From: Embiotoca jacksoni
Taxonomy: Eukaryota > Chordata > Actinopteri > Embiotocidae
Length of the DNA stretch: 64,000 nt
Direction of reading: 5' to 3'
Assembly: GCA_022577435.1 (NCBI GenBank)
Contig: JAKOON010000009.1
Coordinates: 12,419,911 to 12,483,910 of the forward strand
Shown: in pieces, positions 44,227 through 57,370 of the stretch
How the letters are laid out: every line of letters begins with the position of its first letter
Position numbering within the stretch: position 1 is the stretch's first letter
Made by a program: the position numbers and the translations under genes
Notes under the pieces: model-generated
Databases searched by the model: none
The model's input: only the letters and a program-made list of their open reading frames with translations
What the model was told of the DNA's origin: nothing

Positions 44227-45040
44227 TTCAGGTGCAGGCAGACTGACACTGCAGTAATACACTTGTTTGGTCACTAGGGTGCAGTGGAAACGTGTTTTAC
44301 AGCATTAACATCTTACCACTTTTTAAGTTTGATGGGCTTGTTAGTAAACCACTTTCATGTTAAAGTCCTGTAAATACTGACCAACTTAAACATTTGTCTG
44401 TGTGTCTTCTCAGTAAGTTTTACTTAAACAAGTGACCTTTCTGACCACATAGGGATACACAAACATCAATATGATGGCAAATTTTTCTTGTAAGGAACTT
44501 AAAAAGAGCAAAATACACAAAATCATGCATAAGAATCATTTGAGCAGGAAGCAGTATGTGAGACTGGTAGAGTTCATAGTGTAATAGTAGAGTCGAGGAC
44601 AGGTAGAGATAATGCCAAACAATCACTTCCTGTTTCATTTTGGAATCCTCCACCTTTAGTGCCCACATTGTGCTTTATTTCTTGGTTTTGTTTAGTTTCC
44701 CGCCAGTTTTTTGTACCCACCTTTGTCTTGTTTTTCAATCAAGGCCTGGTCACCTCACAGTTACTTGATCATTATGTTCACAAGTACCTGTTTTCTGGTC
44801 TTTATCTACTTGTTAGTGTTCCTGGATGTTGCTTATTTTTTGGATTCTGCTCCAGCCTGCATCAGCTGTTTTTGTTGGACTGCTGTATTTCTTGTGAACC
44901 AGCCTTTTTGTAAGTAGAGCTCACTTTTGCTTTGACTACCAGCCTCAGTGTCATGCCTTTGGGTCCTCCTCTCCCTTCTTTTGAACCCAACAGATAAGGC
45001 ACACGAATCACAATTTTTTTTTTTATAATTTATATATTAA
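44227..45040. other. Intergenic stretch without a recognised feature
   Basis: No exon, RNA gene or named repeat seen. It lies between the 3' ends of the convergent rims3 and smap2 genes. Confidence 0.5.
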
Positions 45041-46060
45041 TATATAGAATTTAATCAAAACAATATTTATTTTGTGCTTCCACCGGGACAAGTATCATAC
45101 ATATTGTTAAATTGTATTGAAGTTGTGTAGACATGAAATCCAAAGGGGCCAACCATGTGAAAAATGCCAGACTAATATACAGAACATGTTCATCAATCCG
45201 CTTTAAGAAACAATATACAGAGATATTCTGATAAAGAGTAATATTCAAAATATCTTGATTGACAAGTACATAAAAAGATACATTCCTTTCTTTATTTGCT
45301 TTTATTTCACAGAAAACATACCAGACAAAAAAAAAGGAACTGCTTACAAGCAACTTAAAGTTGATCACAAATGAAAAAGGTGAGGTGAAGTCTTATTGCC
45401 CATAAAGATGGGTTTTTACTGGCTTTCTAGAGACTTCTCCTTGTTATAAATGACAAATGAGCTGTTACAGCGCAGAGACGACACACTCTTATGATAATAT
45501 TGCTCTCTCCCGCCAAATGAGCTAATTTTGAAAGAAACACCTGTTAGAAACAGAGGACGACTTTCAGAGATGTAGGCTGTGCTGCTCGGTTATTGGCAGA
45601 GTCTTATTATGCCACTGATGGTCATTTATTTATCTCTTAGTGGCACCTTTTTTTTTTTTACATTGTTACTCCTTACATGTAAAGCAGCAGCAGCTTACAA
45701 AATGGAAAGACTGAGATTATTTACACGAATGGCTTCATGCAGTAATAAGAAAAGGGCAGAAAGACTTGAAGAGAAATCAGGACAGAGAGGTGGTGTGTAT
45801 GTGTGGGAGAGTTGAGGAAAGGTTAACTAAAGCATGGAGAGGTTACAGATTGTGGTCATACAATCCTGCTTCTCTTCACAATGTGTTTTGGCCAAATTGT
45901 AAACGCTCCCGAATAACCTGAAAATGCTTCAGCATGGTCACAGTTTGCTCCTAACCAGACGGTAAGACAGTTACAGCAAAACTCAGACGAATGAAACATT
46001 TCACCAAAATATGTGACGGGACGCCGCTGACCACAGAACATTCAATAGACACACAAAGAA

Positions 46061-46091
<31 letters not shown>

Positions 46092-46118
46092 TACCACAAA
46101 CACATCTCAGCAATACTC

Positions 46119-46121
<3 letters not shown>

Positions 46122-46160
<39 letters not shown>
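46122..46160 (+). repeat. (TG)n microsatellite
   Basis: Pure TG, about 39 bp, preceded by an A-homopolymer of roughly 30 bases (46061-46091). Confidence 0.95.
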
Positions 46161-46162
<2 letters not shown>

Positions 46163-46246
46163 AAAAGGTGTCCGGTACAATCATAAACAACATTCATTGA
46201 GATTTTTGTTGTTGCTGTTGTTGTTGGTCTCGGTCAAAGACTGATC

Positions 46247-46310
46247 GACACATTCAGAGAGACACATTCAGAGAGACACATTCAGAGACACATTCAGAGA
46301 GACACATTCT
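46247..46310 (+). repeat. Short minisatellite, unit GACACATTCAGAGA
   Basis: Five unit starts at 46247, 46261, 46275, 46287 and 46301, with period 14 except for one 12-bp unit. Confidence 0.9.
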
Positions 46311-47010
46311 TAATAAACATACAGAACATACAATCAGAGCGAGATAAACATTCTTTTCATGCAGTTCAGTGGAAGCATCTGAAACATGACTCGTCTGTAA
46401 TCTGAAGTTCTCTTTTGTCTCCGCCCCCCCACCGCTCTCTCGATTTCTCTCTTATTTACAGACATTCAGCATTATTTGAGGCCTCTATAGTACAAGGTAG
46501 ATTCTTAACTTGAGGTGCGTGAGCGCTTACGTGATGACACTGCATGCAAGTGACTTCTTTACAATGAAGTGTCCCACCTTTGCTGAGGATATAACACAGT
46601 GAATTGTAAGAGCGGGTATTACAAAACATACTGTTGGACTGCTGAATTAATTTTTTTCTACTAATCACGAGTTAAGTGGTTATACAGGAAAACGTATTGG
46701 AATACTGTACAACCAAAATAAAGCTTGTGTTGATCTTTGGTCTCCCAAAATCCAGTTTAGGCATCTTGACACTTAAAAATTTAGATGATTGGTTTCTAAA
46801 AAAAAGCCCTCTGTAAATTGAAATGCAGACATCGTAGGTAAGGGCTGTTCAGGTAGGCTCTGTTGCTGCTCTAACCTGTGATACAGTGATCTAGAAACAC
46901 TTAAAGGGATTTGTTGAATTTAAATATTGTGGGACAGGCAGGTTAAATAATGTATTTAAGGGATTTTTTTTTCAGATTTTTTTTTATGAAGCACCAGAAA
47001 CATCTATTAA

Positions 47011-47422
47011 AGGGAACCTATTATGCTCTTTTAGTAGTTTCTGTCCTATAGATCATGTTACAATGTCAGATGTTCATATCAAACATAGCCATAGTTTCAA
47101 ATAAGGATGTGAAAGTAATTCCTTTTGAGAAAAAAGCTCAGGGTTCAAACTACTCTGGAGTTCGCACGATCTGACATCATCTCCGATTTTTGTTTTATGT
47201 GGTCATCTGCTGGAGAAGTTAGCCAATCAGAGGGCAGTGGGCCCCGAGGGAGGAAAGGTCTTAGAGACAGGAGCTGAAATGGCTCGTTTCTGACAGAATA
47301 AATAGAGGGCCTGATTAAAGGGCCATTATCTGATGAATTTGAACTGTGTCATAGCAAAGGTATCCTAGTGAAGGTCCAGAATAAAAATGTAAAAACCTTG
47401 AAATTAGCAAAATAGGTCAACT
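47011..47422. mobile_element. TTAA-flanked MITE (412 bp), piggyBac-like target
   Basis: Left end AGGGAACCTATTATG and right end AAATAGGTCAACT are imperfect inverted repeats, each bordered by TTAA (47007-47010 and 47423-47426). TTAA duplication is the hallmark of piggyBac-type insertion. I recall GGGGACCTATTATG-ended repeats as abundant in fish. No coding capacity. Confidence 0.65.
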
Positions 47423-48116
47423 TTAATGCTTGTGTGCAGCATGATGCGGATATTAGCATAGCTTAGCCTGGCCTATCTTAACTTGATTCCTGGATGTTTA
47501 TATAAATAAAGTAGCAGCAGCTCCTTTCACTTGAGGGGAAATAAACTTTTAAAAAGATACTCTACTCAAAGTCTTTTGGTTATGAAACTCTTAACCCCTC
47601 TTATGCTTAAAAAAAAAAATGGCTGAAATAAGGTGTGGTTGCTACTTTACAAATATGGTTGCAGCTAAAACATAGCTACTTCTGTTGAGTAGACATTAGC
47701 TGAGAAACACAGTTCAATTTAGGGTAAACATGCAGCGGATGTGTGCACGCAAACTCTCACAAAAAAAAATGTCTAGGTAAAAAAGAAGAAGAAGAAGAAG
47801 AAGAAAGATGTGGAGTCCTAAGCAGTGGCCTCTGAACCCTGTTGTCTTGGTCATCATACCAAAATGTCCTGAAGGCAAACACGGAGATCTGCAGAACATG
47901 GCTATGGATGAGACGGCAAGAGGAAGCATGGGCCGAGAGGAGAGAGAAAGAGAGGTAGTAGTGGCTTCTCAAACCTTCTTCTTCTTCACACCTGTCTCCT
48001 CCTCCTCCCTTGCATCAGGAAATGTTTCATGGAGAGTCTGATCCACAGATTCCTACGACTGGTTTCCCTCTCTTTCGTGGGTTGTTGGCATCCCATCACT
48101 TCTTGGACTCATGAGC

Positions 48117-48230
48117 TCATTTCCAGACGTGTGCTGTCATGTGTGACGAGCTTGGTGTTGTTGAACCTCCCATTTGTTGACTGCTGTATCCCATCATGCT
48201 GTTGCTGTTGTACAGATTCATGCCGGTCAT
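48117..48230 (-). CDS. smap2: smap2 exon 9 (last)
   Basis: Acceptor GCCTTTCAG on the minus strand. It encodes 37 residues, MTGMNLYNSNSMMGYSSQQM through MTAHVWK, then TGA (48119-48117). The ending matches the conserved SMAP C-terminus. Confidence 0.93.
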   Translation of the reverse strand: MTGMNLYNSNSMMGYSSQQMGGSTTPSSSHMTAHVWK

Positions 48231-49076
48231 CTGAAAGGCACAAAACACACTTTGTTAGGAGCGGCACATGGTCCTTGTATGGTCCGAAAACAACCAGAAA
48301 CACACACCTGGGCAATGTTCCACTGTAGCTGCTGGGTCTGCTGCACTCCATAAACCTGCTGGTGGGGTAACGTGGTCAGACCTCCAACCTGCTGCTGTCC
48401 CACCATCCCACTCTGCTGCTGGCTCATGATGCCGTTCTGCTGCTGTACCATCATTCCACTTTGTGGCTGTCCCATCATGCCCTGGGTCATCCCTGTCATG
48501 TAGGGTGATGCCACAGCGCCGCCAGACTGGGTCATAACGCCCTGAGCACCCATTAGGCCGTTCTGCTGTCCCATCATGCAGTTCTGTTGAACTCCAATCA
48601 TGCTGTTTTGCTGAACCCCCGTCATGCCGCCCTGTTGCTGTCCCATCATGGACATCTGTGAGATCATCATGGCGCCTCCCATTCCACCCGCCTGGGCTAA
48701 AGAATGGTATGAACCGTACGGGTGCGTCGGGTATCCCATTTGGTTCATGTACAAGCCTGCAGAAAACAATCACGGATACCGTTCTGGCAGTTGGTAACCG
48801 ATAATGATGATGAGACTGTCAACATGTAAATATCCTTCAACAACATCTGAGGGTAATCTGTCTTGTTCTCACCGTGTGTCACCATACTGCTGGCGTGCAC
48901 TGAGGGGGTGGAGGCATATAGCGAGAGAATAGAATCCTTGGACAGTTTCTTCACGGTGCCCTCCTCTGCTTTGGGTTTCGGATCCAAGAACAAGCTGAGG
49001 TTCTCAGGCACTGAGGCAGTCACTCTGCTTTGAAGCATGGAGCTGGAGACAGGCTGGAGGATGGCAGGCGGCATGG

Positions 49077-49156
<80 letters not shown>

Positions 49157-52100
49157 GGCAAAGAGAAAAGGCTGTCAGAACGCAGGCAATTAAAAACAGC
49201 TACAGAGGCAGATTTTATCGACCTTTATTACAAAGCAGACAGTAAACAGTATGTACAGTGTGTTATCCAGTACCGTGGTTTTTGTAGCGGAAGCGGAGGA
49301 GGGGGCTGGGAGGGAGCTGAAGAGATCCAGAGCAGAGTGTGCCAGAGCTGGATGAGACACCACTGGGCTCTCATTACTGTCTGGAACACATCCTCTACCA
49401 TTAGACACTGCTGGGCTTGGAGCAGGCGCATCTAATAGAGAGTAGATGGAAGCATGATTATGATAATGACTGTTTCAGGTACAACCCATCTGCTTTATCT
49501 AATTGAACCTCAAATTCAATAGATGCTTGGTATGCTTGTTTGCCTTTATAGGATGCAGACAAGCAGCACAAAAGTACTTCTAAGTTGAGACAACAGTTCC
49601 CTGTTGTTTAATTTTTGGACTCATGAAGCATTTCTCACATTGTAATGCAAACTAAAGCCATTTTATACCGCTGCAGCTAAGCTAAACAATAGACCACTTG
49701 ATGTACTTGTTAACAACGCATCACAAAGTTTTTAGCATTTTACTGTTAATGAATGTTCGTCCATGTGTATATGTGCGTGAGAGTAAAATACCTAGTCCAA
49801 GCAAGTCTGTTACCGACTGGGAATCTGTCTTCGGGCTGATGTCTTTTTTCTGTCACAACAGAGAAAATCAATGCAAGTAATGCAAGACGTCTGCACTAAC
49901 AAATGAGCGTGAGTCCAGAAACTGTTTTTCTCCAAATTCCCTGGAGGTGAAATGACTTTTCCACTCTTTTCCCAACAGCGAAGTTACTCTCAGTTTTCCT
50001 CTGACTCATGACTTGAAGAAGCAGTTCAGGTCACCTTCGTCTCACTGACTGACACTTCCTCTCCTGCACTCATTTAATCTGCATGAGAGTATCATCTAAA
50101 CAATAAGCAAATGGCAATCTCCCAAAGTGACATTTTAGGATAAAACTACCTTTATGTTTGTCCCCTGAGCTGCAGTGAAATGATATTCAGGGGCATGTTA
50201 AACTGATTGTAACTTTGGAAGATATCAAATAGATTTGTTTGAGTTGAATGTTTGATGCTTCACGTAAACTTTTAAATATATTTCATGCAGGTGGTGTATT
50301 TACCCCCCCAGGTTTTGAGATATCTATCTCTTTTATAGTTGCTATCACTGTGGTAAAATGGATGTCAATGTAATTTTTAACATGTCTTTCCAGAACCAGA
50401 GTCACTTCTTAATCCTTTGAAAAATACAAATTAATTCAAATTCCCTTCAGTCATTTTATTAACGATCGAGGCAGAAATACAAAAACTGGACAAACAAAAA
50501 CCCAAACTATCTGCTGTTGGAAGTCAAACATATAGACAATAGGCCTTTATCAACAAGACATTTGGACAAGTCACATCAGGAAATGCCGAGGTGTAGTTAC
50601 TTCAATTTCAAGGTCTCGCCATCACGGCTTATTGGGACATTTGAAAAGAATGGAGCCACCAATAATGCCATTAATGTCACAGGGTATCCCACATTGATAT
50701 CATGTAGACTTGTTTGTGTTTCATCTTGTGGAATTTGTCCACGAACAAAGCAATTGTATAAAATCACGATTATTCACTTAAGTATTGCATTACAATGATG
50801 TGAACACATACAGCGGAGGACTCTTTCCTCAATCAAAATGCTGTTTTGTGTTTTATGTTGCCTTATTGTTGCCCACCTACCCAAGTGTTTTTCCAGCTCT
50901 GTTGCTATGAGGTTGTTGAAATACACACCCAACCCTTCTGATGTATGTACAATTGTACATATGCATAAAATACAAGTGATGGCACAAAAAGATATGTGGC
51001 TCTTTTCCAATAAAAGAATCTGAACACAGCCATTTAACATCCTGCCATTACGTCTTAATGGTAAAAAAAACAAAAAACCGTTTGAAATGACCCCGGCCTA
51101 ATAGCACATGATTGATTTCTCAACTTTAAAACAGACCAGTTCTGTAGGTATAATTTTTCTCTGAGTAAATGCACAACTCAAAAACATTTCTAGCTCAGTA
51201 TCTATCAATCTATCTATCTATGTTTAGCATTTAAGGAAAAGCTGAAGTCAGTTCCATTATATTAATGCTCTGATACAGCCAGTATGAACAAGAAATAATG
51301 TACTTACCAATTTCATTTTCTCAAATACAACAGGCTCCTTGGGTATGTTGTCGCAACTCTTTTCTTTCTGTATGGAGGAAACGGATAGTTTTGTTTGAAC
51401 ATGTAGACATCCAAGGGTGAATGCCGACTCTCAAAGGTCGAGATAAGACCAAAAAAAAGTCTCCCCCAGTGTTGTTTCCTGCTTGAGACACAAGCGCAAA
51501 CCTTTTTTTTTTTTTTTATCTGCGTGTGTTTGTGGACTCACCCTGAGCATCTGGATGTCAATGACCTTATCTATGTACTTCTTCTTGTCATACTTGTCCC
51601 TGATGAAGATCTCTGCAGACTGGTCTGTCTCGGGGCGCTGGAAGCACTCGGGTAAAAAAGCCTCGTAGAGACGTTTGGCCTTGGCATTTCCCATCTCTTG
51701 AACACGCTGGGGACAGCGAAACAAAACAAGTCACATTGTTAGGGAGTGTGACAATAGAAAAAAAAAATTGTCTAAGGCACTGCTGCATTTCCAGTGATGG
51801 AAATAGGAAATTTGAAATCTTATTGTGAAGGATAAGAAAAAGAGAAATGAAAAGTGCTGACTGCAGAAATGTCATCACACTGAGGCACATAATGCTGACT
51901 TTCTTGCCTATCAGACCCAGACAAGACGAGCTGCATACTAATGTGAAAGTGAATACTCAGTAGAGGGAGAGCCTCAACTTTATGTGAACATACAAGTATT
52001 AATATTATGCCGAAATCCCACAAGGACTTGATAAATGTGTTTCGCAATATTACTACAAATTAGTTTTTTTTCCCCCTATCTGGTTAACAGCTGCTCTGAC

Positions 52101-53102
52101 ATTACATTTTGTGTTATGATGCTGTTGGTGTAATATGAATATGCTATTTGCACAAGAAATGGCTGTAGTGAGCAGTAAACTTATGATTTATTTTTTTTTA
52201 TCTGAGAGAAATCTGATTTAAATTTCAATGTACTTTTCCATTACAAGATTGTTTTTAGTAAAGGAATCGTTTGGCATTTTGCTAAATATGATTATGTACT
52301 TTCTTGTTGAGAGTCAGATGAGATGATCAATACCAGTCTTAGATATGAGTGTGGTATTGATTTTTCTCATCCAACTCTCAGGAAGAAGGCAAACACGAGT
52401 TTTTCTTAACATGTCAAACTATTCCAATAATAACTAAAAATACAAACTACTACCTCCCTTTAGCTGCTGTTGCTTGGTGACACTTTTTGGAGTTGGACCT
52501 TGAAGGATTTAGGTTTGATGTTGTAAATTTAAGTACTCTCACCTGGACCTGCTCCTGTGTCCACTGATCCAGGTTGACGGACTTGACCTTGGAGATGTGG
52601 ACCCCCAGGTTTCGATGGATCCCAGCACAGCGGATACAAATGAAGATGCCTAAATTCCAGGACGCCCATCTTGGACCTGTGAGAGAGGGAGAGGGAGAGG
52701 GGGAGAGGGAGAGAGGGAGAGAGGGAGAGGGAGAGGGAAATGGAGAAGGAGAGGGAGAGGGAGAGAGAGAGAGAGAACGTGTTAGATATTTAGAGGTAAG
52801 AGTCTTCACAGAGCGGCCAATGAAAGAAGCTGATGAGTCAATCTCTAGGTATAACACAGGGGTAAATTGAGTGGGAGAGAGGACTAGGTGAGGAGGCTAA
52901 AGAATGATGAGAAAAACTCTGATGAATTTTAGTGCAATTATAGAGAGACAAGCCTGAAACCTCAATTATGAGTTTGAATTCAGCCGGGAACACATCTAAT
53001 CCTGTGTAAGTCATGCGGTGTCCTGACACATAATAAGATCTAGAGTTAGCCTACATAACTGAGACTGAGAGGAGAGAGGGGGAGTACAAAGTCACACAAA
53101 CA

Positions 53103-53175
<73 letters not shown>

Positions 53176-55190
53176 AGAGCCTGGATACCTGCAGGGATGA
53201 TTACTCATTTGGTCATAAGCCTATGTGTGGGAGCAATGCTATCTGAGCAGGCCATTTTGGTACATCTTCCTGCTTTAGACTTTTGTGTAGCCATGTTCAA
53301 TCTTCATACTGTGTTTGCTATCATAGTGTTGTGTGTGTGTCTGTGAATCTCCCTTCTATTTGCAGTCGTCAAGATCATTGCCTGAGCAGGCAACTCTGAG
53401 CAGGGGGGCAAATAAAAACAACACTGACAGGCTATTTTTCTGCTCAAATTACGCAACCGTCCTCTTCAGAGAATACAGTCAGCTTCAAAGAGAATACTTG
53501 TGCTTCTCTCTCCGTCTCTCTCCTCCTCCTCCTCCTTCTCTTGCCTCCATCTCTTCATGCTCCCCCACCCTTGCTCACTCGTGCTCGCCAAATCGCACTG
53601 TCTCAGTCTCCACCTCCCCACTCATCTCCGTAGTGAGTCTCTGCTCGCAGCCTTGCTACAAGTTGATGCACTGTGGCCTCTGCGCCACTAGGTGGAAAAG
53701 TAGCTTTTGATTTGGATTTGTCTCTTCAGCTGGAGTCATGGGGCGGCCTTTAAGAAAAAGCCATTCTGTGCAAATGAAAAGGGGAAGGGGAGTATCAGAA
53801 GAGAAAACATGCAAAACCGTCCACGGTTTCCGCGGCAGCTGCGGAACAACTATGTCTGGGCTCAGAGTCAAAGAATAGCCTCTTGTCTTGGCTGCATCCT
53901 GAACTGTGCATGCGAAACAAAAGTGTGTTCGCATTGTTTAAGAGGCGATCACTGGGCTGGGTGTGTCTGCTTTTCTCAATTTGTGGGTTCCATTTTTAAA
54001 CTGGAAAATGGGACAGACACAAACAAACAACAACAACAACAACAACATTAAAAAAAACAAAAAAAAAAACAGAGCAAACCAGTAAACACAAACTGAGGGT
54101 CACCAGACAGACAGAGTACGCCCATCATCCTGACCGTCTAGCTACAGCATTAGCTGTCATTGCTGGCTAATAATAGTAGAATTACTCTGCAAAGCCTGCT
54201 TAACTGCTGTAAACACTGGCACTGACACACAGAGAGAGAGGGGGGGAGGGGGGGGTGGACTGTCAATTGTGTGGAACTCCCTGAACACCTGAATTAGTTT
54301 GTCCCCCATCGTCCTTATTTGAAAGCTCCCCCCTATGATCTGTTCGCCATTTCTTATCTTTCTAATTCACCACCGCTGACTCCCTCCTCTTCTCCCTTGT
54401 CGGTCCATATCTCTCTCACGCAGCTCCGTTTCGCCCACTTGCGCCTGCTAATGCCTTTTTTTTTTGTTTTTTCTTTCTCCGCCTATACCTCTTTTTTTTT
54501 TTTTTTTTAGCCATGCGAGGAACATGGCTGAAGGCATTGCAATGTTTATCTATTGGGCTTCTGTTTTGACTGATGCATCTAAAGCCTGGGTAAAAAAAAA
54601 AAAAAAAAAAACAGGTGATCATGGTGCCCAGAGGATAAAGCCTTTTTTTTTTCTTTTTTTTTTTTTTTTTGTTGAACTCCTGACTTTTTCCTTTGTCGCA
54701 ACTATGAGGTTGATAAATATACTCTTACCAGCTGAAAAGCCTCTACAACAATTGGATGAATTGCCAAGAAATTTGTACACAAAATTCCTCCTCAGGATTA
54801 ACCGTAATAACTTTGACTGTTTAACTTTAATCACCAGGTCAAATGTCCGTTTTTCCAATATTTTTGTTTAAAACATTCAGAACGTATGACAAAACAACCT
54901 GCTTTGTACTTTGAGCTTAGCGTTAATGAGTAAATGTTTGTGCACGCTAACACGCTAAACTGGTAAACATGACTAAAAATCAGCAGTATGGCGTTGTAGC
55001 GGTGAGAATGTTCGCATTTTACGCCACATCACTGCCATGGAGCTTCACTGAGCTGATGGCATGGCTATAGAGTCTTATTTCCATGCACCGCTGTGTATAT
55101 TCGTCTCTGTGAACCGTGTGTGTGTGTTCCCCGTGTCGGCCTATTCTGCTTGAGGCAGGGCATTATGAACGTGCGGAGACCTGGAGCTCC

Positions 55191-55278
<88 letters not shown>

Positions 55279-56237
55279 CCACGGAAGTAGAAAGAGGACA
55301 GAGATGAAGGTTGGGAGATTTTACAGACAATCACGCATGTACACTGCATCGCAGCAGCCTCTTTGGTTCCAATCAACGCAGTAAGAACACATGCAGTACA
55401 GCATGTCTGTTCAGCAACAGTGCACACCTCCAGGTACTTTGGACAGATATAGTAGGAAGAGAGTAGGAGGAAGACACATCTAAAAAAAAAAATAAAAAAA
55501 AAAAAAGGAAGAAAAGATTGAACAAACACTCTCTATATATCTGTTTCTGTCAGGGTTGGCACTGCAGTGTACATTTCTTCACTGTTAAGTGAGAGTGGCA
55601 AAATAAACTTTTTGGATTAAAGAACAAATGCCAACACCAGTTTGAGGTATAATTAAATTCTCCAAGTCTGAATAATAAATCTGTCTTGTTCTAGTTTTTA
55701 TAGGGCGAAGTATCTTAAAGCAGAGGGTTTGCGTAAACAGTTGATGAATCACTCTGGCTTAAAAAAAAATAACTGGTTGTCAAACATGCAGGCTGAAGCT
55801 CATTAAGGGTGACGGAGGCCGGATGGAAGTCAAAAACACGAGCAGTAGTTTTTTTTTTTATAGTCTACAAATGGACTTTAGCTGTTTGATGACCTGCTGG
55901 GATGTACGGGGTGGGGGTGTGACGATCAGCGAGGACAAACGGAGATCTACGATCAACTTCTGTGCAATTTAAACACACACTTTTATTATTATTTAAACAC
56001 TGATGAGCACAGTTACCGGCTACTTATATTCTTTACCCCCTCATCCCCTACGCCCACTGACTCTCTCACACAAACACACACACACACACACTGCATGAGC
56101 AGGTACATATGGCTCATTAGCCTATATCCCACAAGGATAAATAGCGCTCTCTGCGTGCACCCAGTTAATCCCACAGAGCCTCAGTCATCAGTGGATCCTC
56201 CGCCCTGCTCCGCCACCACACAAACACACACTCGTGT

Positions 56238-56334
<97 letters not shown>

Positions 56335-57312
56335 TCCCGTCCTCTAGCCCCCTAGCACCTAAACCAATCCAGCAACCCTCGAGCCACTCAGTGATCTATT
56401 CCCAGTCAGAGTGAAGCAGATGGACCCCTATCGATAATTTACTAATACTCGCCCACCATCTGTGTGACCATGCAAGTGTCACGACTGGTGATGCTGCAGG
56501 TGAGTCACTGAGGTTGAAGAGGATTATATCCAAAGATGAGCAAGACACTTCATCACTTTAAATTTAGAATCTCCTCAAAACTGATTTTTAGTCCTGCTTT
56601 ATATTTCATTTGATCTTATTGTTCTTTGTAATTATTAATACTCTAGGAAAAATATTGTCTCTGCAATGTTCGAGTGCATCCTTGTAATGAATATTTGCTA
56701 TATTGCATGGAGCCATCCCTACATAAAACAATAAATTAAACACTTTCTACAGTACCGTATATGAACTCATCCTAAGACCCTATGTTTTACTTGAGAGCGA
56801 CTGCTATTGAAACAAAAAGATTGACAACATAATAGTGACAATACACTATACCCTGAAATAACGGTTACCTTTCCGAATACGAGTAGTTTAAACTCTGTGG
56901 TCATTTTCAGATGGAAGTACTCGCTGTCTTTAGGCTGTTCCTGGTACTTTGTTTGTTTCCTGTGCTGGCAATTTCCAGTTAAAAGGCACAGCAGACCGAT
57001 GTTTGACCTTATCACACTTTTTGTGTGTTTTTCTATTATACAAGGCTAGATTACAAACTAGGCCGGCCAGGCAACTCTGGGGCTCCCAGCAGCTAGGCCC
57101 CACTGCTCCCTTTTGACACGCTTAAAGCACTTACACCCAATCACCTTCTTGTTTCAATGGAAATCCCTGCCAGCTTGGTAACAGAGCTCATGGTGATGGT
57201 GGTGGAGAGGGAAGGCATGACATCGCCAGGTGATATCTCCACGGCAACTGGGGCCCAGTGTGTGTATAAACACAAGTACAATGGAGACAATAAAGGTGTG
57301 GTTTTATGCAAA

Positions 57313-57370
<58 letters not shown>

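Larger units (their letters stand above)
45041..48116 (-). other. smap2: smap2 3' UTR or downstream region
   Basis: Minus-strand AATAAA signals (TTTATT on the plus strand) occur at 45066-45071, 45291-45296, 45301-45306 and 45625-45630. Any could end smap2 transcripts, giving a 3' UTR of up to ~3 kb. It contains a (TG)n tract (46122-46160), an A32 run (46067-46091 region), a 14-bp minisatellite (46247-46310) and a TTAA-flanked MITE (47011-47422). Confidence 0.4.

Noticed and set aside
48255..48773. Second long minus-strand frame in smap2 exon 8
   Set aside because: It stays open only because of repetitive codons. The Met/Gln frame matches SMAP2 and is in phase with neighbouring exons.
53707..54051. 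114-codon plus-strand frame
   Set aside because: No domain or supporting splice sites, and it ends in CAA repeats. Treated as chance.
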